Below, piece by piece: positions 10,128 through 20,468 of a DNA stretch of 64,000 bases (position 1 is the stretch's first letter; each line of letters begins with the position of its first letter). The stretch comes from Paraburkholderia graminis C4D1M. Its GTDB lineage: Bacteria > Pseudomonadota > Gammaproteobacteria > Burkholderiales > Burkholderiaceae. A program made the translations under genes and the position numbers. The stretch spans positions 310,001-374,000 of the forward strand of contig NZ_ABLD01000004.1 of NCBI RefSeq assembly GCF_000172415.1. The letters are read 5' to 3'. Under the pieces are notes generated by a model that was not told the origin of the DNA, ran no database searches, and saw only the letters and a program-made list of their open reading frames with translations.

Positions 10128-12443
10128 TCACTCCGCCTCGCGCGCCGGCGCAAGAATCTCGCGATTGCCGTTCGACGACATCGCCGACACCACGCCGGAG
10201 TTTTCCATCTGCTCGAGCAGGCGCGCCGCGCGGTTATAGCCGATGCGCAAATGCCGCTGCACCAGCGAGATCGACGCGCGCTTGTTCTTCAGCACGACGT
10301 CCACCGCCTGATCGTAAAGCGGGTCCGACTCGCCGTCGCCCGATCCGCTTCCTCCGGCGCCCGCCGAGCCTTCGTCGCCCTCGCCCGTCACGCCGCCTTC
10401 GAGAATGCCCTCGATATAGTTCGGCTCGCCCTGCTCCTTGAGCTTGTCGACAACGCGATGCACTTCGTCGTCCGACACGAACGCGCCGTGCACCCGCACC
10501 GGCAAGCCGCTGCCGGGCGGCAGATAAAGCATGTCGCCCATGCCGAGCAGCGATTCCGCGCCCTGCTGGTCGAGAATCGTGCGCGAGTCGATTTTCGACG
10601 ACACCTGGAACGCCATGCGCGTCGGCACGTTAGCCTTGATGAGGCCGGTGATCACGTCGACCGACGGACGCTGCGTGGCGAGAATCAGATGGATGCCGGC
10701 CGCGCGCGCCTTCTGCGCGATTCGCGCGATCAGTTCCTCGACCTTCTTGCCGACCACCATCATCAGGTCCGCGAGTTCGTCGATCACGACGACGATGTTG
10801 GGCAGACGCGTGAGCGGTTCCGGCTCGTCCGGCGTGAGGCTGAACGGGTTCGGCAGCTTCTCGTCACGCTTCGCCGCTTCGTCGATCTTGTTGTTGTAGC
10901 CGGCGAGGTTACGCACGCCGAGCTTGCTCATCAGCTTGTAGCGCCGCTCCATTTCGGCGACCGCCCAGTTGAGCGCGTGGCCGGCCTGGCGCATGTCCGT
11001 CACGACCGGACACAGCAGATGCGGAATGCCTTCGTAGACGCTCATTTCGAGCATCTTCGGATCGATCAGGATCATGCGGACCTGGTCGGCGCTCGCCTTG
11101 TAGAGCAGCGACAAAATCATCGCGTTGATACCGACCGACTTGCCCGAACCGGTCGTGCCGGCCACCAGCAAGTGCGGCATTTTTGCGAGGTCCGCGCAAA
11201 CAGGCTTGCCGCCGATGTCCTTGCCGAGACCCATGGTGAGCGGCGACGCCGCATCCGCATAAACCGCCGAGCCGAGAATCTCGGACAGGCTCACAGTCTG
11301 GCGGCGCTGGTTCGGCAACTCGAGCGCCATGAAATTCTTGCCCGGAATCGTTTCGACCACGCGGATCGACACGAGCGACAGCGAACGCGCGAGGTCTTTC
11401 GCCAGATTCACGATCTGGCTGCCCTTCACGCCGGTGGCCGGCTCGATCTCGTAACGCGTGACGACCGGGCCCGGATAGGCGGCGACCACGCTCACTTCGA
11501 CGCCGAAGTCCTTGAGCTTTTTCTCGATCAGACGCGAAGTGAATTCGAGCGTATCGGCCGAAATGGTTTCCTGCGCGGCGGGCGCGGGATCGAGCAGCGA
11601 AATGGGCGGCAACGTGGAATCGCCCGGCAGATCGGTGAAAAGCGGCACCTGCCGTTCTTTCTCGACGCGCTCGGATTTGGCCGGCGTGACGACCGGCGGC
11701 ACGATCACGACCGGCTCATGTTCCTCGATGCGCACTCGCCCCTTCTCGACCTTGCCCTCGCGCTTGACCGCGGCGGCTTCGCCCAGCTTGCGGTCGCGCC
11801 CGGCCTCGCGGCGCAGCTTCGCGAAGGTCACGGCGGAGATAATCGATTCGCCGACTTTCTCCGACACCGACAGCCACGAGAAACGGAAATACAGCGACAA
11901 GCCGATGCCCAGCACGATCAACAGCGCGAGCGTGCCGCCCGTGAAGCCCAGCGCGTGCGACACGCCGCGCGCGACCGCCTCGCCGATCACGCCGCCCGGC
12001 GCGCGCGGGAGTTGAACCTTGAGCGACCACATGCGCAGCGCCTCGATGCCGTCGCAGGCGAGCAGCACGAGCATGAACGCGAAGGCGTCCGCGAGCCAGG
12101 TCGTATCGCGCGGCGCGTCTTCGTCCGGTTCGTCCTGACGGGTAATGCGCTTGTAGTTCGCGGAAATGTGCCGGCCGAGCAGCACGATCCACCAGTAGGC
12201 GGAGAGGCCGAACAGCAGCAGCAGAATGTCCGAGGTCCACGCGCCCACGCGGCCCGCCCAGTTGGCGATGTGATCGACCTGCGCGGCGTGCGTCCAGCTC
12301 GGATCGCGGCGGCTGTAGCTGACGAGCGCCATCAGCAGGAACACGCCGAGCGCGACCTGCAGAATCCAGCGGATTTCGGTGAAGAGGCGCGACATGCGGT
12401 GCGGTAATGCCTGCGCGCTCGCGGAATAAGGAGCTTTTGCCAT
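10128..12443 (-). CDS. ftsK: DNA translocase FtsK
   Basis: 771-residue septal DNA pump that moves the chromosome terminus during division and activates XerCD at dif. Residues 15-200 hold about four membrane helices (for example [16 protein letters not shown] and [18 protein letters not shown]). The linker is short. The motor has Walker A ([10 protein letters not shown]) and Walker B (MILIDPK) motifs and the [14 protein letters not shown] segment. The C-terminal 65 residues form the winged-helix gamma domain that reads KOPS sequences ([18 protein letters not shown]). The start is set at the ATG at 12443 (MAKAPYSAS); codons upstream to 12641 show no family resemblance. It is shorter than E. coli FtsK because of the linker. 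Confidence 0.95.
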   Translation of the reverse strand: MAKAPYSASAQALPHRMSRLFTEIRWILQVALGVFLLMALVSYSRRDPSWTHAAQVDHIANWAGRVGAWTSDILLLLFGLSAYWWIVLLGRHISANYKRITRQDEPDEDAPRDTTWLADAFAFMLVLLACDGIEALRMWSLKVQLPRAPGGVIGEAVARGVSHALGFTGGTLALLIVLGIGLSLYFRFSWLSVSEKVGESIISAVTFAKLRREAGRDRKLGEAAAVKREGKVEKGRVRIEEHEPVVIVPPVVTPAKSERVEKERQVPLFTDLPGDSTLPPISLLDPAPAAQETISADTLEFTSRLIEKKLKDFGVEVSVVAAYPGPVVTRYEIEPATGVKGSQIVNLAKDLARSLSLVSIRVVETIPGKNFMALELPNQRRQTVSLSEILGSAVYADAASPLTMGLGKDIGGKPVCADLAKMPHLLVAGTTGSGKSVGINAMILSLLYKASADQVRMILIDPKMLEMSVYEGIPHLLCPVVTDMRQAGHALNWAVAEMERRYKLMSKLGVRNLAGYNNKIDEAAKRDEKLPNPFSLTPDEPEPLTRLPNIVVVIDELADLMMVVGKKVEELIARIAQKARAAGIHLILATQRPSVDVITGLIKANVPTRMAFQVSSKIDSRTILDQQGAESLLGMGDMLYLPPGSGLPVRVHGAFVSDDEVHRVVDKLKEQGEPNYIEGILEGGVTGEGDEGSAGAGGSGSGDGESDPLYDQAVDVVLKNKRASISLVQRHLRIGYNRAARLLEQMENSGVVSAMSSNGNREILAPAREAE

Positions 12444-13810
<1,367 letters not shown>

Positions 13811-13879
13811 TCGGCAGCGCCTTCGTGCGAACGCAACGGTAAAATAGCGGCTGGGCGTTGCCCGGCCGCTCGCTGGATC

Positions 13880-13914
13880 AAAGGCCGCGGCTCATGAGCC
13901 GGCGGCCTTTTTTA
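13880..13914 (+). terminator. Terminator of trxB
   Basis: AAGGCCGCGGCTCA pairs with TGAGCCGGCGGCCTT (13881-13909, one bulge), followed by TTTTTATT. This is a strong intrinsic terminator on the plus strand. Confidence 0.88.
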
Positions 13915-13981
13915 TTCGAAGCCGCACCAGGATCGCGCGAGGCGCCGCGCGACCGAATCGTTATCCGCGTCTACTACCGCC

Positions 13982-14758
13982 ATGCCGAAGAACCACCCTC
14001 ATCCGAACGAGCCGAAGCGCGTCCGCGCCCCGGCTGCAACGCCCGCGCGCGAACCGGCTGCGCCCGCCGCGACGCCGAAGATCGAGCCGGCCGCGGGCTT
14101 AGCCGGCCTCGGCGCATTGCGCGACGCGTTGAAGGTCGACGCGCAAAAGCGCGAGCGCGAACGCGCCGCCGCGACGGCTGCGCGGCGCGAAGCCGCGGCG
14201 GACGCCGATCTGTTTCGCCGCGAGATCGGCGAAGTCGCGCCGCTCGCCGTGCCGCCGCGCGCATCGTTGCCGCGCAATCCTCCGCCGCCGCTGCCCGTGC
14301 AAACTTTGCTCGATGAAGAAGCCGTGCTGCACGAAGCGATCTCCGACGAATTCGATCCCGAGGTGCTGCTCGAAACCGACGAGACGCTCTCCTATTGCCG
14401 CCCCGGCGTGAGCCAGGAAGTCGTGCGAAAACTGCGGCGCGGCGACTGGATCGTGCAGGCGCAAATCGATCTGCACGGCATGCGGCGCGAGGAAGCCCGC
14501 GAGGCGCTGGCGGAATTCATCCGCGAGTCGGTCAAGCGCGGCTTGCGCTGCCTGCGCGTGATTCACGGCAAAGGCCTGGGATCGATCGGCAAGGAACCGG
14601 TGCTCAAGGGCAAAGTGCGCGCGTGGCTCGTGCAGAAGAACGAAGTGATCGCGTTCTGCCAGGCGCGGCCGCACGACGGCGGCGCGGGCGCGGTCGTCGT
14701 GCTGCTTCAGCCGGGCGCCGCGCCGGCTCACGCCAGGCCGCTGACGGAGCCGCAGTGA
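13982..14758 (+). CDS. Smr-domain protein
   Basis: 258-residue protein. The first 150 residues are Ala/Arg/Pro-rich with a charged helix and are poorly conserved in the family. The last 100 residues form an Smr (small MutS-related) domain, with the motifs IDLHGMRREEA and VIHGKGLGS that line the nucleic-acid-binding or nuclease site. Stand-alone Smr proteins (YdaL/SmrA type) are DNA- or RNA-nicking endonucleases; more recent work links several to ribosome rescue. The downstream membrane protein gene overlaps its stop codon, so the two are co-translated. Confidence 0.85.
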   Translation: MPKNHPHPNEPKRVRAPAATPAREPAAPAATPKIEPAAGLAGLGALRDALKVDAQKRERERAAATAARREAAADADLFRREIGEVAPLAVPPRASLPRNPPPPLPVQTLLDEEAVLHEAISDEFDPEVLLETDETLSYCRPGVSQEVVRKLRRGDWIVQAQIDLHGMRREEAREALAEFIRESVKRGLRCLRVIHGKGLGSIGKEPVLKGKVRAWLVQKNEVIAFCQARPHDGGAGAVVVLLQPGAAPAHARPLTEPQ

Positions 14759-15378
14759 TCCATCCGAGACTCACACTCGCGCTCTCCCTCATGGAGGCGC
14801 TGGCCATCTTTGCGTACGCGATTTCCGGTTTCATCGAAGCGAGGACGCGCCGCCTCGACGCGGTCGGCACGTTCCTCGTCGCCATCGCCACGGCCTTCGG
14901 CGGCGGCACGTTGCGCGACGTGCTGCTCGAGCGCCGGCCGTTCTACTGGGTCGAGCATCAGGGCTATCTGATCGCGATCTTCGTGATGTCGCTGTTCGCG
15001 CCGACCTTGCTGAAGATGACCTCGCGCCTGCTGTCCGAGCGCGTGCTGCTGGTCGCCGATGCGATCGGCCTTGGCCTCTTCAGCATCGCGGGGACTTCGA
15101 TTGCGCACGACGCGCAAATGCCCTGGTTCACGTCCGTGATGATGGGCGTGGCGACGGGCGTGTTCGGCGGCGTGATACGCGACGTGCTCTGCAACGAGGT
15201 GCCGCTGATCCTGCGCGATTCGCGGCCTTACGCGACGTGCGCTTTCGTCGGCTGCTGGCTGTATGTGCTGCTGGACTACGTGAATTTCGACACCGTGTAT
15301 AGCGTGCTGTTCGCCACGGGGTTCATTCTGCTGGCGCGGCTCGCGACGTTCCGCTTCAACGTGCGCCTGCCGCATTAG
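14755..15378 (+). CDS. TRIC / UPF0126 family membrane protein
   Basis: 207-residue inner-membrane protein with seven hydrophobic helices in two repeats; each repeat has the GGGxxRD-type signature (GGGTLRDVLL near residue 45 and GGVIRDVLCNE near residue 140). The family is the bacterial trimeric intracellular cation channel group (YicG/YadS), which conducts potassium or other cations. I take the GTG at 14755, which overlaps the Smr stop (GTGA) and matches the usual length. An ATG at 14791 is the alternative and would remove 12 residues before the first helix. Confidence 0.82.
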   Translation: MIHPRLTLALSLMEALAIFAYAISGFIEARTRRLDAVGTFLVAIATAFGGGTLRDVLLERRPFYWVEHQGYLIAIFVMSLFAPTLLKMTSRLLSERVLLVADAIGLGLFSIAGTSIAHDAQMPWFTSVMMGVATGVFGGVIRDVLCNEVPLILRDSRPYATCAFVGCWLYVLLDYVNFDTVYSVLFATGFILLARLATFRFNVRLPH

Positions 15379-15507
15379 CGGTTTCTGGCGCGGCGTCAGC
15401 ATGGCTCCAATAGGCGGCGGCGTGTCGATTTGCGCCGCGCTCGCTCGTCGTGATCTGAACGGCCCTGGGGGGCCGTAACAACCGTCCAACTGTCGAAGGC
15501 GATCACG

Positions 15508-16167
15508 ATGAAGCTCAAGCTCTACGCACACCCTTTCTCCTCGTACTGCCAGAAGGCGCTCATCGCGCTGTACGAGAACAGCACGCCGTTCGAATTCCGC
15601 CTGCTCGCGCATGACGACCCGCAAATCATGGCCGAATTCGCCGAACTGTGGCCGATCAGGCGATTTCCCGTGCTGGTCGACGGCGAGCGCACGGTGACGG
15701 AGGCGAGCATCATCATCGAATATCTCGGCCTGCACTATCCGGGGCCGGTGGCGCTCGTGCCCGCCGACGCCCGCGCGGCGCTCGACGTGCGCAGCATGGA
15801 CCGCTTCTTCGACAACTATATTTCGACGCCGCAACAGAAGATCGTGTTCGACAGCCTGCGCTCCGAAGCCGAGCGCGACGCGCGCGGCGTGACGGAAGCG
15901 CGCGCGATGCTCGATACGGCCTACGCGTGGCTCGACAAAACAATGGCGGCGCGCGAATGGGCCGCGGGCGACACCTTCAGCCTCGCCGATTGCGCGGCGG
16001 CGCCGGCGCTCTTTTACGCCGACTGGAGCCACGCGATCGACCCGGCGTTCGCCCATGTGCGCGCCTATCGCGAGCGCTTGCTGGCGCGTCCGTCTTTCGC
16101 TCGCGCAGTCGACGAAGCCCGGCCCTACCGCCCGCTGTTCCCGCTCGGCGCACCGGATCGGGACTGA
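15508..16167 (+). CDS. Glutathione S-transferase family protein
   Basis: 219-residue cytosolic GST. The N-terminal thioredoxin-like domain (residues 1-80) shows the HPFSSYCQKALIALYE start with a serine and cysteine at the likely catalytic position, the cis-proline RFPVLVDG, and the glutathione-binding TEASIIIEYL. The C-terminal all-helical domain follows to residue 215, including FSLADCAAAPALFYADW. The substrate is unknown. The preceding 130-base spacer contains a small GC-rich hairpin (15459-15476) without a T-tract. Confidence 0.88.
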   Translation: MKLKLYAHPFSSYCQKALIALYENSTPFEFRLLAHDDPQIMAEFAELWPIRRFPVLVDGERTVTEASIIIEYLGLHYPGPVALVPADARAALDVRSMDRFFDNYISTPQQKIVFDSLRSEAERDARGVTEARAMLDTAYAWLDKTMAAREWAAGDTFSLADCAAAPALFYADWSHAIDPAFAHVRAYRERLLARPSFARAVDEARPYRPLFPLGAPDRD

Positions 16168-16306
16168 GCGGCGACGAGCGTGGAACGAGCGGAGACTGAG
16201 CCGGATCAGCGGAGTCGCGCGCCAACCCCTTGCGACAACATTATTCCGAGCCTATACACTTCACGTCGAAACCAATTTCCGCTCATTACACATAAGAAGG
16301 CCAAAC

Positions 16307-17224
16307 ATGGACCGTTTTGAAGCGATGGAGATCTTTACGCGTGTGGTCGAGGCGAACAGCTTCACGAAAGTATCCGAATCGCTCGACCTGCCGCGCGCGA
16401 AAGTGAGCCGCACGATTCAGGCGCTGGAAGAGCATGTCGGCGTGCGCCTCCTGAACCGCTCGACGCGCCAGGTCAGCGTCACCGAAGACGGCGCGCTGTT
16501 TTACGATCGCTGCGTGCGCATCCTCGCGGAAGTCGCCGACGCGGAATCGTCGCTGTCGAACAAGCGTGAGAATCCGGTCGGTACGATCCGCGTCGACACG
16601 TCGGGCACGCTCGCTCGCGCGCTGCTGCTGCCCGCGCTCGACGACTTCTACCGGCGCTACCCTGAAATCGACGTGCGTCTGGGTCTCGCCGACCGCAACA
16701 TCGACCTGATTCAGGACGCCGTGGATTGCGTGATCCGCATGGGCACGCCGGAAGAATCGAGCCTCGTCGCAAGGCGCATCGGCCATGCGCGTATCGTCAC
16801 CTGCGCTTCGCCCGCATATTTGGAGAAGTACGGCACGCCGAGCACGCTCGATCAATTGAGCGAGCACCGCGCGGTCAACTACGTGTCGGCGCGTACGGGC
16901 AAGACCTTTCCGTTCGAATACGAAGTCAACGGCGAGACCGTGAAAGTCGCGATGAAAAGCGTGCTCGCGGTCAACGACGGCTCGGTCTACATTCGCGCGG
17001 GCGAGCTCGGCCACGGCATCATTCAGCCGTCGCGCTTCATGGTCGCGCATCTGATCGAGCGCGGCGTGCTGAAGGAAATTCTGACTGACTACACGAGCCC
17101 CGGCACGCCGCTGTCGATCCTGTACGCGCATCGCCGCAATCTGAGCTCGCGGCTGCGCGCGTTCACCGAGTGGGTGACGGAACTCGTACGCAACAATCCG
17201 GACCTGCGTATTCCGGAAGCCTGA
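16307..17224 (+). CDS. LysR-family transcriptional regulator
   Basis: 305-residue regulator starting MDRFEAMEIFTRVVEANSFT, the signature of the large CrgA/YhjC-like LysR branch. Residues 1-60 form the helix-turn-helix (LDLPRAKVSRTIQALEEHVG), and residues 90-300 the effector domain. It follows the GST gene on the same strand with a 139-base gap, so it may control that gene or a remote target. Its effector is unknown. The ATG at 16307 gives the standard N-terminus; codons further upstream belong to an unrelated open frame that crosses the GST gene. Confidence 0.88.
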   Translation: MDRFEAMEIFTRVVEANSFTKVSESLDLPRAKVSRTIQALEEHVGVRLLNRSTRQVSVTEDGALFYDRCVRILAEVADAESSLSNKRENPVGTIRVDTSGTLARALLLPALDDFYRRYPEIDVRLGLADRNIDLIQDAVDCVIRMGTPEESSLVARRIGHARIVTCASPAYLEKYGTPSTLDQLSEHRAVNYVSARTGKTFPFEYEVNGETVKVAMKSVLAVNDGSVYIRAGELGHGIIQPSRFMVAHLIERGVLKEILTDYTSPGTPLSILYAHRRNLSSRLRAFTEWVTELVRNNPDLRIPEA

Positions 17225-17253
17225 CTGGCGCCGCCGGCCCAGGCGAAGAAAAG

Positions 17254-17291
17254 AAAAGCCCCTTGCGTCGCGAGACGCAAGGGGCTTTCTC
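17254..17291. terminator. Strong bidirectional terminator
   Basis: A perfect 15-bp stem, AAAGCCCCTTGCGTC with GACGCAAGGGGCTTT, spans 17255-17288 with a GCGA loop. It separates the LysR gene (plus) from the sugar ABC ATPase gene (minus), with A- and T-rich ends on both sides. Confidence 0.9.
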
Positions 17292-17324
17292 AATGAGGCA
17301 AGGCCAAGCGATCAGACCAAAAAA

Positions 17325-18440
17325 TCAGGCGATGCGCTCTTCATTCGACGGATCGAACAACACCGCTTTCGACGTATCGAACAGCAGCGTCGTATTCGTC
17401 AACGGCTGCGGATTCGACGCCGGGTGCACGCGGCTCACCACGCGCTTGCCGTTGACCTGCGCGAACACCAAAGTGTCCGGCCCGGTCGGCTCGATCACGT
17501 CGACCTTCACTTCGATCTGTTGCAGCTTCGCGTGATCGCCATGCGCGCCGCGAGCATCGGTAATGCGCTCGGGACGCAAGCCGAGAATCACTTCACGGCC
17601 CACGTGCGACTTGACCTTCGCCGAGTCGAACGGCAGATTCAGCGCCGTGCGCGCAATGCCCGTATCGAGTTCGAGACCCACGCCCGCGCCCTGCTCGACG
17701 AGCTTGCCCTGGATGAAGTTCATCGGCGGTGCGCCGATAAAGCCGGCCACGAACAGGTTCGACGGCGAGTCGTAAATCTCCTGCGGCGCGCCGAACTGCT
17801 GGACGATGCCGTCTTTCATCACGGCGATGCGGTCGCCGAGCGTCATCGCTTCGATCTGATCGTGCGTCACGTAGACGATCGTCGTGCCGAGGCGTTGATG
17901 CAGCAGCTTGATTTCCGAACGCATCTCGATACGCAGCTTGGCGTCGAGGTTCGACAGCGGTTCGTCGAACAGGAACATCACCGGATCGCGCGCCAATGCG
18001 CGGCCCATTGCCACGCGCTGACGCTGGCCGCCGGACAGTTGACCCGGTTTGCGATCCAGCAGATGCGTGATCTGCAGCGTGTTCGACACGCGGTCGACAA
18101 TCTGCGTCTGTTCCTGCTTCGGCACCTTGCGGATATTCAGGCCGAACGAGATGTTCTCGCGCACCGTCATCGACGGATACAGCGCGTACGACTGGAACAC
18201 CATCGCGATATCGCGATCTTTCGGCGACAGGTTGTTCACCGTCTTGCCGTCGATCTGGATCTCGCCCTTGGTCACCGTTTCGAGGCCGGCGATCATGTTG
18301 AGCAGCGTCGACTTACCGCAGCCCGAGCCGCCGACCAGAATCAGGAACTGACCGTCTTCGATGTCGATGTTGACACCCTTCAGAACCGGCACCCCGTTCG
18401 GGTAGGTCTTGTACACGTCACGGATGGAAAGGCTTGCCAT
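17325..18440 (-). CDS. ugpC: Sugar ABC transporter ATP-binding protein (MalK/UgpC type)
   Basis: 371-residue ATPase of a CUT1 sugar importer. Walker A (GGSGCGKST) is at residues 38-46, the Q-loop in VFQSYALYP, the ABC signature LSGGQRQRVAMGRAL near residue 135, and Walker B FLFDEPLSNLDA just after. Residues 240-371 form the C-terminal regulatory OB-fold (TOBE). It is the last gene of the gts operon, 89 bases after the second permease, and should power glucose/mannose uptake. It is often annotated ugpC by similarity, but the neighbours point to sugar rather than glycerol-3-phosphate. Confidence 0.92.
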   Translation of the reverse strand: MASLSIRDVYKTYPNGVPVLKGVNIDIEDGQFLILVGGSGCGKSTLLNMIAGLETVTKGEIQIDGKTVNNLSPKDRDIAMVFQSYALYPSMTVRENISFGLNIRKVPKQEQTQIVDRVSNTLQITHLLDRKPGQLSGGQRQRVAMGRALARDPVMFLFDEPLSNLDAKLRIEMRSEIKLLHQRLGTTIVYVTHDQIEAMTLGDRIAVMKDGIVQQFGAPQEIYDSPSNLFVAGFIGAPPMNFIQGKLVEQGAGVGLELDTGIARTALNLPFDSAKVKSHVGREVILGLRPERITDARGAHGDHAKLQQIEVKVDVIEPTGPDTLVFAQVNGKRVVSRVHPASNPQPLTNTTLLFDTSKAVLFDPSNEERIA

Positions 18441-18529
18441 GCTGTGAATCCTCTAGTCTCTGGTACTGCTTGAAAACGTCTTGTTTATGCGCCGGGACAC
18501 GCCGCCGCGCTCGGATGGTTTGCGAGGCG

Positions 18530-19387
18530 TTAGCCCTTCACCGCGCCGGCCGTCAGCCCGCGCACGAAATAGCGTCCGGCGATGATGTAGACGAGCAAGG
18601 TCGGCAACGCGGCGATGATCGCGCCGGCCATGTCGACGTTGTATTCCTTCACGCCCGTCGACGTATTCACGAGGTTGTTCAGCGCCACCGTGATCGGCAT
18701 CGAATCGACGCCGGAGAACACGATACCGAACAGGAAGTCATTCCAGATCTGCGTGAATTGCCAAATCAGACACACCATGAAAATCGGCAGCGACACGGGC
18801 AGCAGAATCTTCGTGAAGATCGTGAAGAAACCCGCGCCGTCGATACGCGCCGCCTTCACGAGTTCAGCCGGAATGCTCACGTAGAAGTTGCGGAAGAACA
18901 TCGTCGTGAACGCGATACCGTAGATCACGTGCACCACCACCAGGCCGGTCGTGGTGTTCGACAGGCCGAGAAAGCCTTCGAAGCGCGCCATCGGCAGCAG
19001 GATCGCCTGGAACGGAATGAAGCAGCCGACCAGCAGCATCGTGAAGATCGGATCGGCGCCGCGAAAACGCCAGTGCGTGAGCACATAGCCGTTGAACGCG
19101 CCGATGATCGACGAGATCAGCACCGCCGGAATCACCATCCGCACCGAGTTCATGAAGAACGGCTGCATGCCGTCGCAACGCACACCCGTACACGCGCCGC
19201 TCCATGCCTTGATCCACGGATCGACGGTCCAGTGCGTAGGCGGCGTCAGCAGATTGCCGGTGCGCAACTGGTCGATGTCCTTGAACGACGTGGACAGCAT
19301 CACGTACAGCGGAAACAGGAAGTACAGGGCAAACAGGACCAAGGCCGCGTAAATGACGGCACGGCTGATCGTCATCTTAGGCTGCAT
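18530..19387 (-). CDS. gtsC: Sugar ABC transporter permease (GtsC/MalG type)
   Basis: 285-residue inner-membrane permease with six hydrophobic helices. The EAA-type motif that docks on the ATPase is seen around VKAARIDGAGFFTIFTKILLPVSLP (E of the motif replaced by K-A-A-R-I-D-G, as usual in CUT1). Its start overlaps the end of the first permease by 11 bases, so the two are translationally coupled. The C-terminus is the typical VRGLTAGAVKG. Confidence 0.93.
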   Translation of the reverse strand: MQPKMTISRAVIYAALVLFALYFLFPLYVMLSTSFKDIDQLRTGNLLTPPTHWTVDPWIKAWSGACTGVRCDGMQPFFMNSVRMVIPAVLISSIIGAFNGYVLTHWRFRGADPIFTMLLVGCFIPFQAILLPMARFEGFLGLSNTTTGLVVVHVIYGIAFTTMFFRNFYVSIPAELVKAARIDGAGFFTIFTKILLPVSLPIFMVCLIWQFTQIWNDFLFGIVFSGVDSMPITVALNNLVNTSTGVKEYNVDMAGAIIAALPTLLVYIIAGRYFVRGLTAGAVKG

Positions 19388-20315
19388 TGCGGGTGCTCCT
19401 CGATTCCAGATACATGAGCGGCACGAGCACGGCCACGACGGTTGCGAGCATCATCATCGACGATGCCGCGCCGACGCCGAGCTGCCCGCGATTGAACGAA
19501 AACGTGTACATGAAGATAGCCGGCAGCGACGACGACGTGCCCGGACCGCCCGCCGTCAACGCGACGACGAGGTCGAAGGTCTTGATCGTGATGTGGCAAA
19601 GAATCAGCAGCACCGAGAAGAACACCGGACGCATGCTCGGAATCACGATCTTGCGATAGATGGTGGGCAGATTCGCGCCGTCCATCTGCGCGGCCTTGAA
19701 GATTTCGCCGTCCACGCCGCGCAGGCCCGCAAGAAAGAGCGCCATCACGAAGCCGGTGGATTGCCATACCGCCGCGATTACTACGCAGAAAATCGCCTTG
19801 TCCGGGTCGCCCAGCCAGCTAAACGAAAAGCTCGTCCAGCCCCAGTCGTGGAAAACTTTTTCGAGGCCGATGCTCGGCGTCATGATCCATTGCCACGCCG
19901 TGCCGGTCACGATGAACGACAGCGCCATCGGATACAGAAACACCGCGCGCAATGCGCCTTCGTTGCGGATCTGCTGATCGAGCAGGATCGCGAGAAAGAG
20001 ACCCAGGCCGATGCAAATGCCGATAAACGGAATGCCGAACCAGCCGAGGTTCGCCGCCGAGGTCCAGAACACGTCGTTATCGAACAGTTCGCGATAACGG
20101 TCCAGACCGACGAAATCATAACGAGGCATCAGTCGCGAATTGGACAGCGACAGATAGCCGGTGATGGCGATGAAGCCATAGACGAAGATCAGGCTGATCA
20201 CGACGCTGGGTGCGAGCACCAGCTTCGGAATCCAGCGATCGGCAAGGGCCGCCATGGGCGACGTGCGGCGGGCGACGCTAGCCGTTTTCCCGTTTCCGCT
20301 GATAGAAGCAGTCAC
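19377..20315 (-). CDS. gtsB: Sugar ABC transporter permease (GtsB/MalF type)
   Basis: 312-residue inner-membrane permease with six hydrophobic helices and the docking motif in IFKAAQMDGANLPTIYRKIVIPSM. I choose the GTG at 20315 as start because an AGGAG Shine-Dalgarno lies 7 bases upstream. In-frame codons back to 20402 fall in the hairpin-bearing spacer after gtsA. It forms the membrane channel with gtsC; the binding-protein gene is 153 bases upstream. Confidence 0.9.
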   Translation of the reverse strand: MTASISGNGKTASVARRTSPMAALADRWIPKLVLAPSVVISLIFVYGFIAITGYLSLSNSRLMPRYDFVGLDRYRELFDNDVFWTSAANLGWFGIPFIGICIGLGLFLAILLDQQIRNEGALRAVFLYPMALSFIVTGTAWQWIMTPSIGLEKVFHDWGWTSFSFSWLGDPDKAIFCVVIAAVWQSTGFVMALFLAGLRGVDGEIFKAAQMDGANLPTIYRKIVIPSMRPVFFSVLLILCHITIKTFDLVVALTAGGPGTSSSLPAIFMYTFSFNRGQLGVGAASSMMMLATVVAVLVPLMYLESRSTRNAA

Positions 20316-20413
20316 TACTCGACTCCTGCTGAAACTGTCAGGTGAAGCCGCGTGCATGCGAGGCGCAGTGCAAACAGCGCACACCGCATTGCGCGAATTC
20401 ACGCGATCAACGG

Positions 20414-20460
20414 CGCGAAGGGCGCGCCCGCTTAATACATTCGACGGACGCGCCCTTCGC
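20414..20460 (-). other. Long inverted repeat between gtsA and gtsB
   Basis: A perfect 12-bp inverted repeat, GCGAAGGGCGCG (20414-20425) and CGCGCCCTTCGC (20449-20460), has a 23-base loop and no T-tract. It begins 8 bases after the gtsA stop codon. Such hairpins after the binding-protein gene of ABC operons protect the upstream mRNA from 3' exonucleases and let the binding protein be made in excess. Confidence 0.6.
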
Positions 20461-20468
20461 TACTTCAC

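Noticed and set aside
10122-12407. Long plus-strand frame opposite ftsK (and similar ones opposite glk/hexR, the decarboxylase and cobQ)
   Set aside because: Same reason: arginine- and histidine-rich shadow frames with no ribosome binding site or family match, fully overlapped by well-supported genes.
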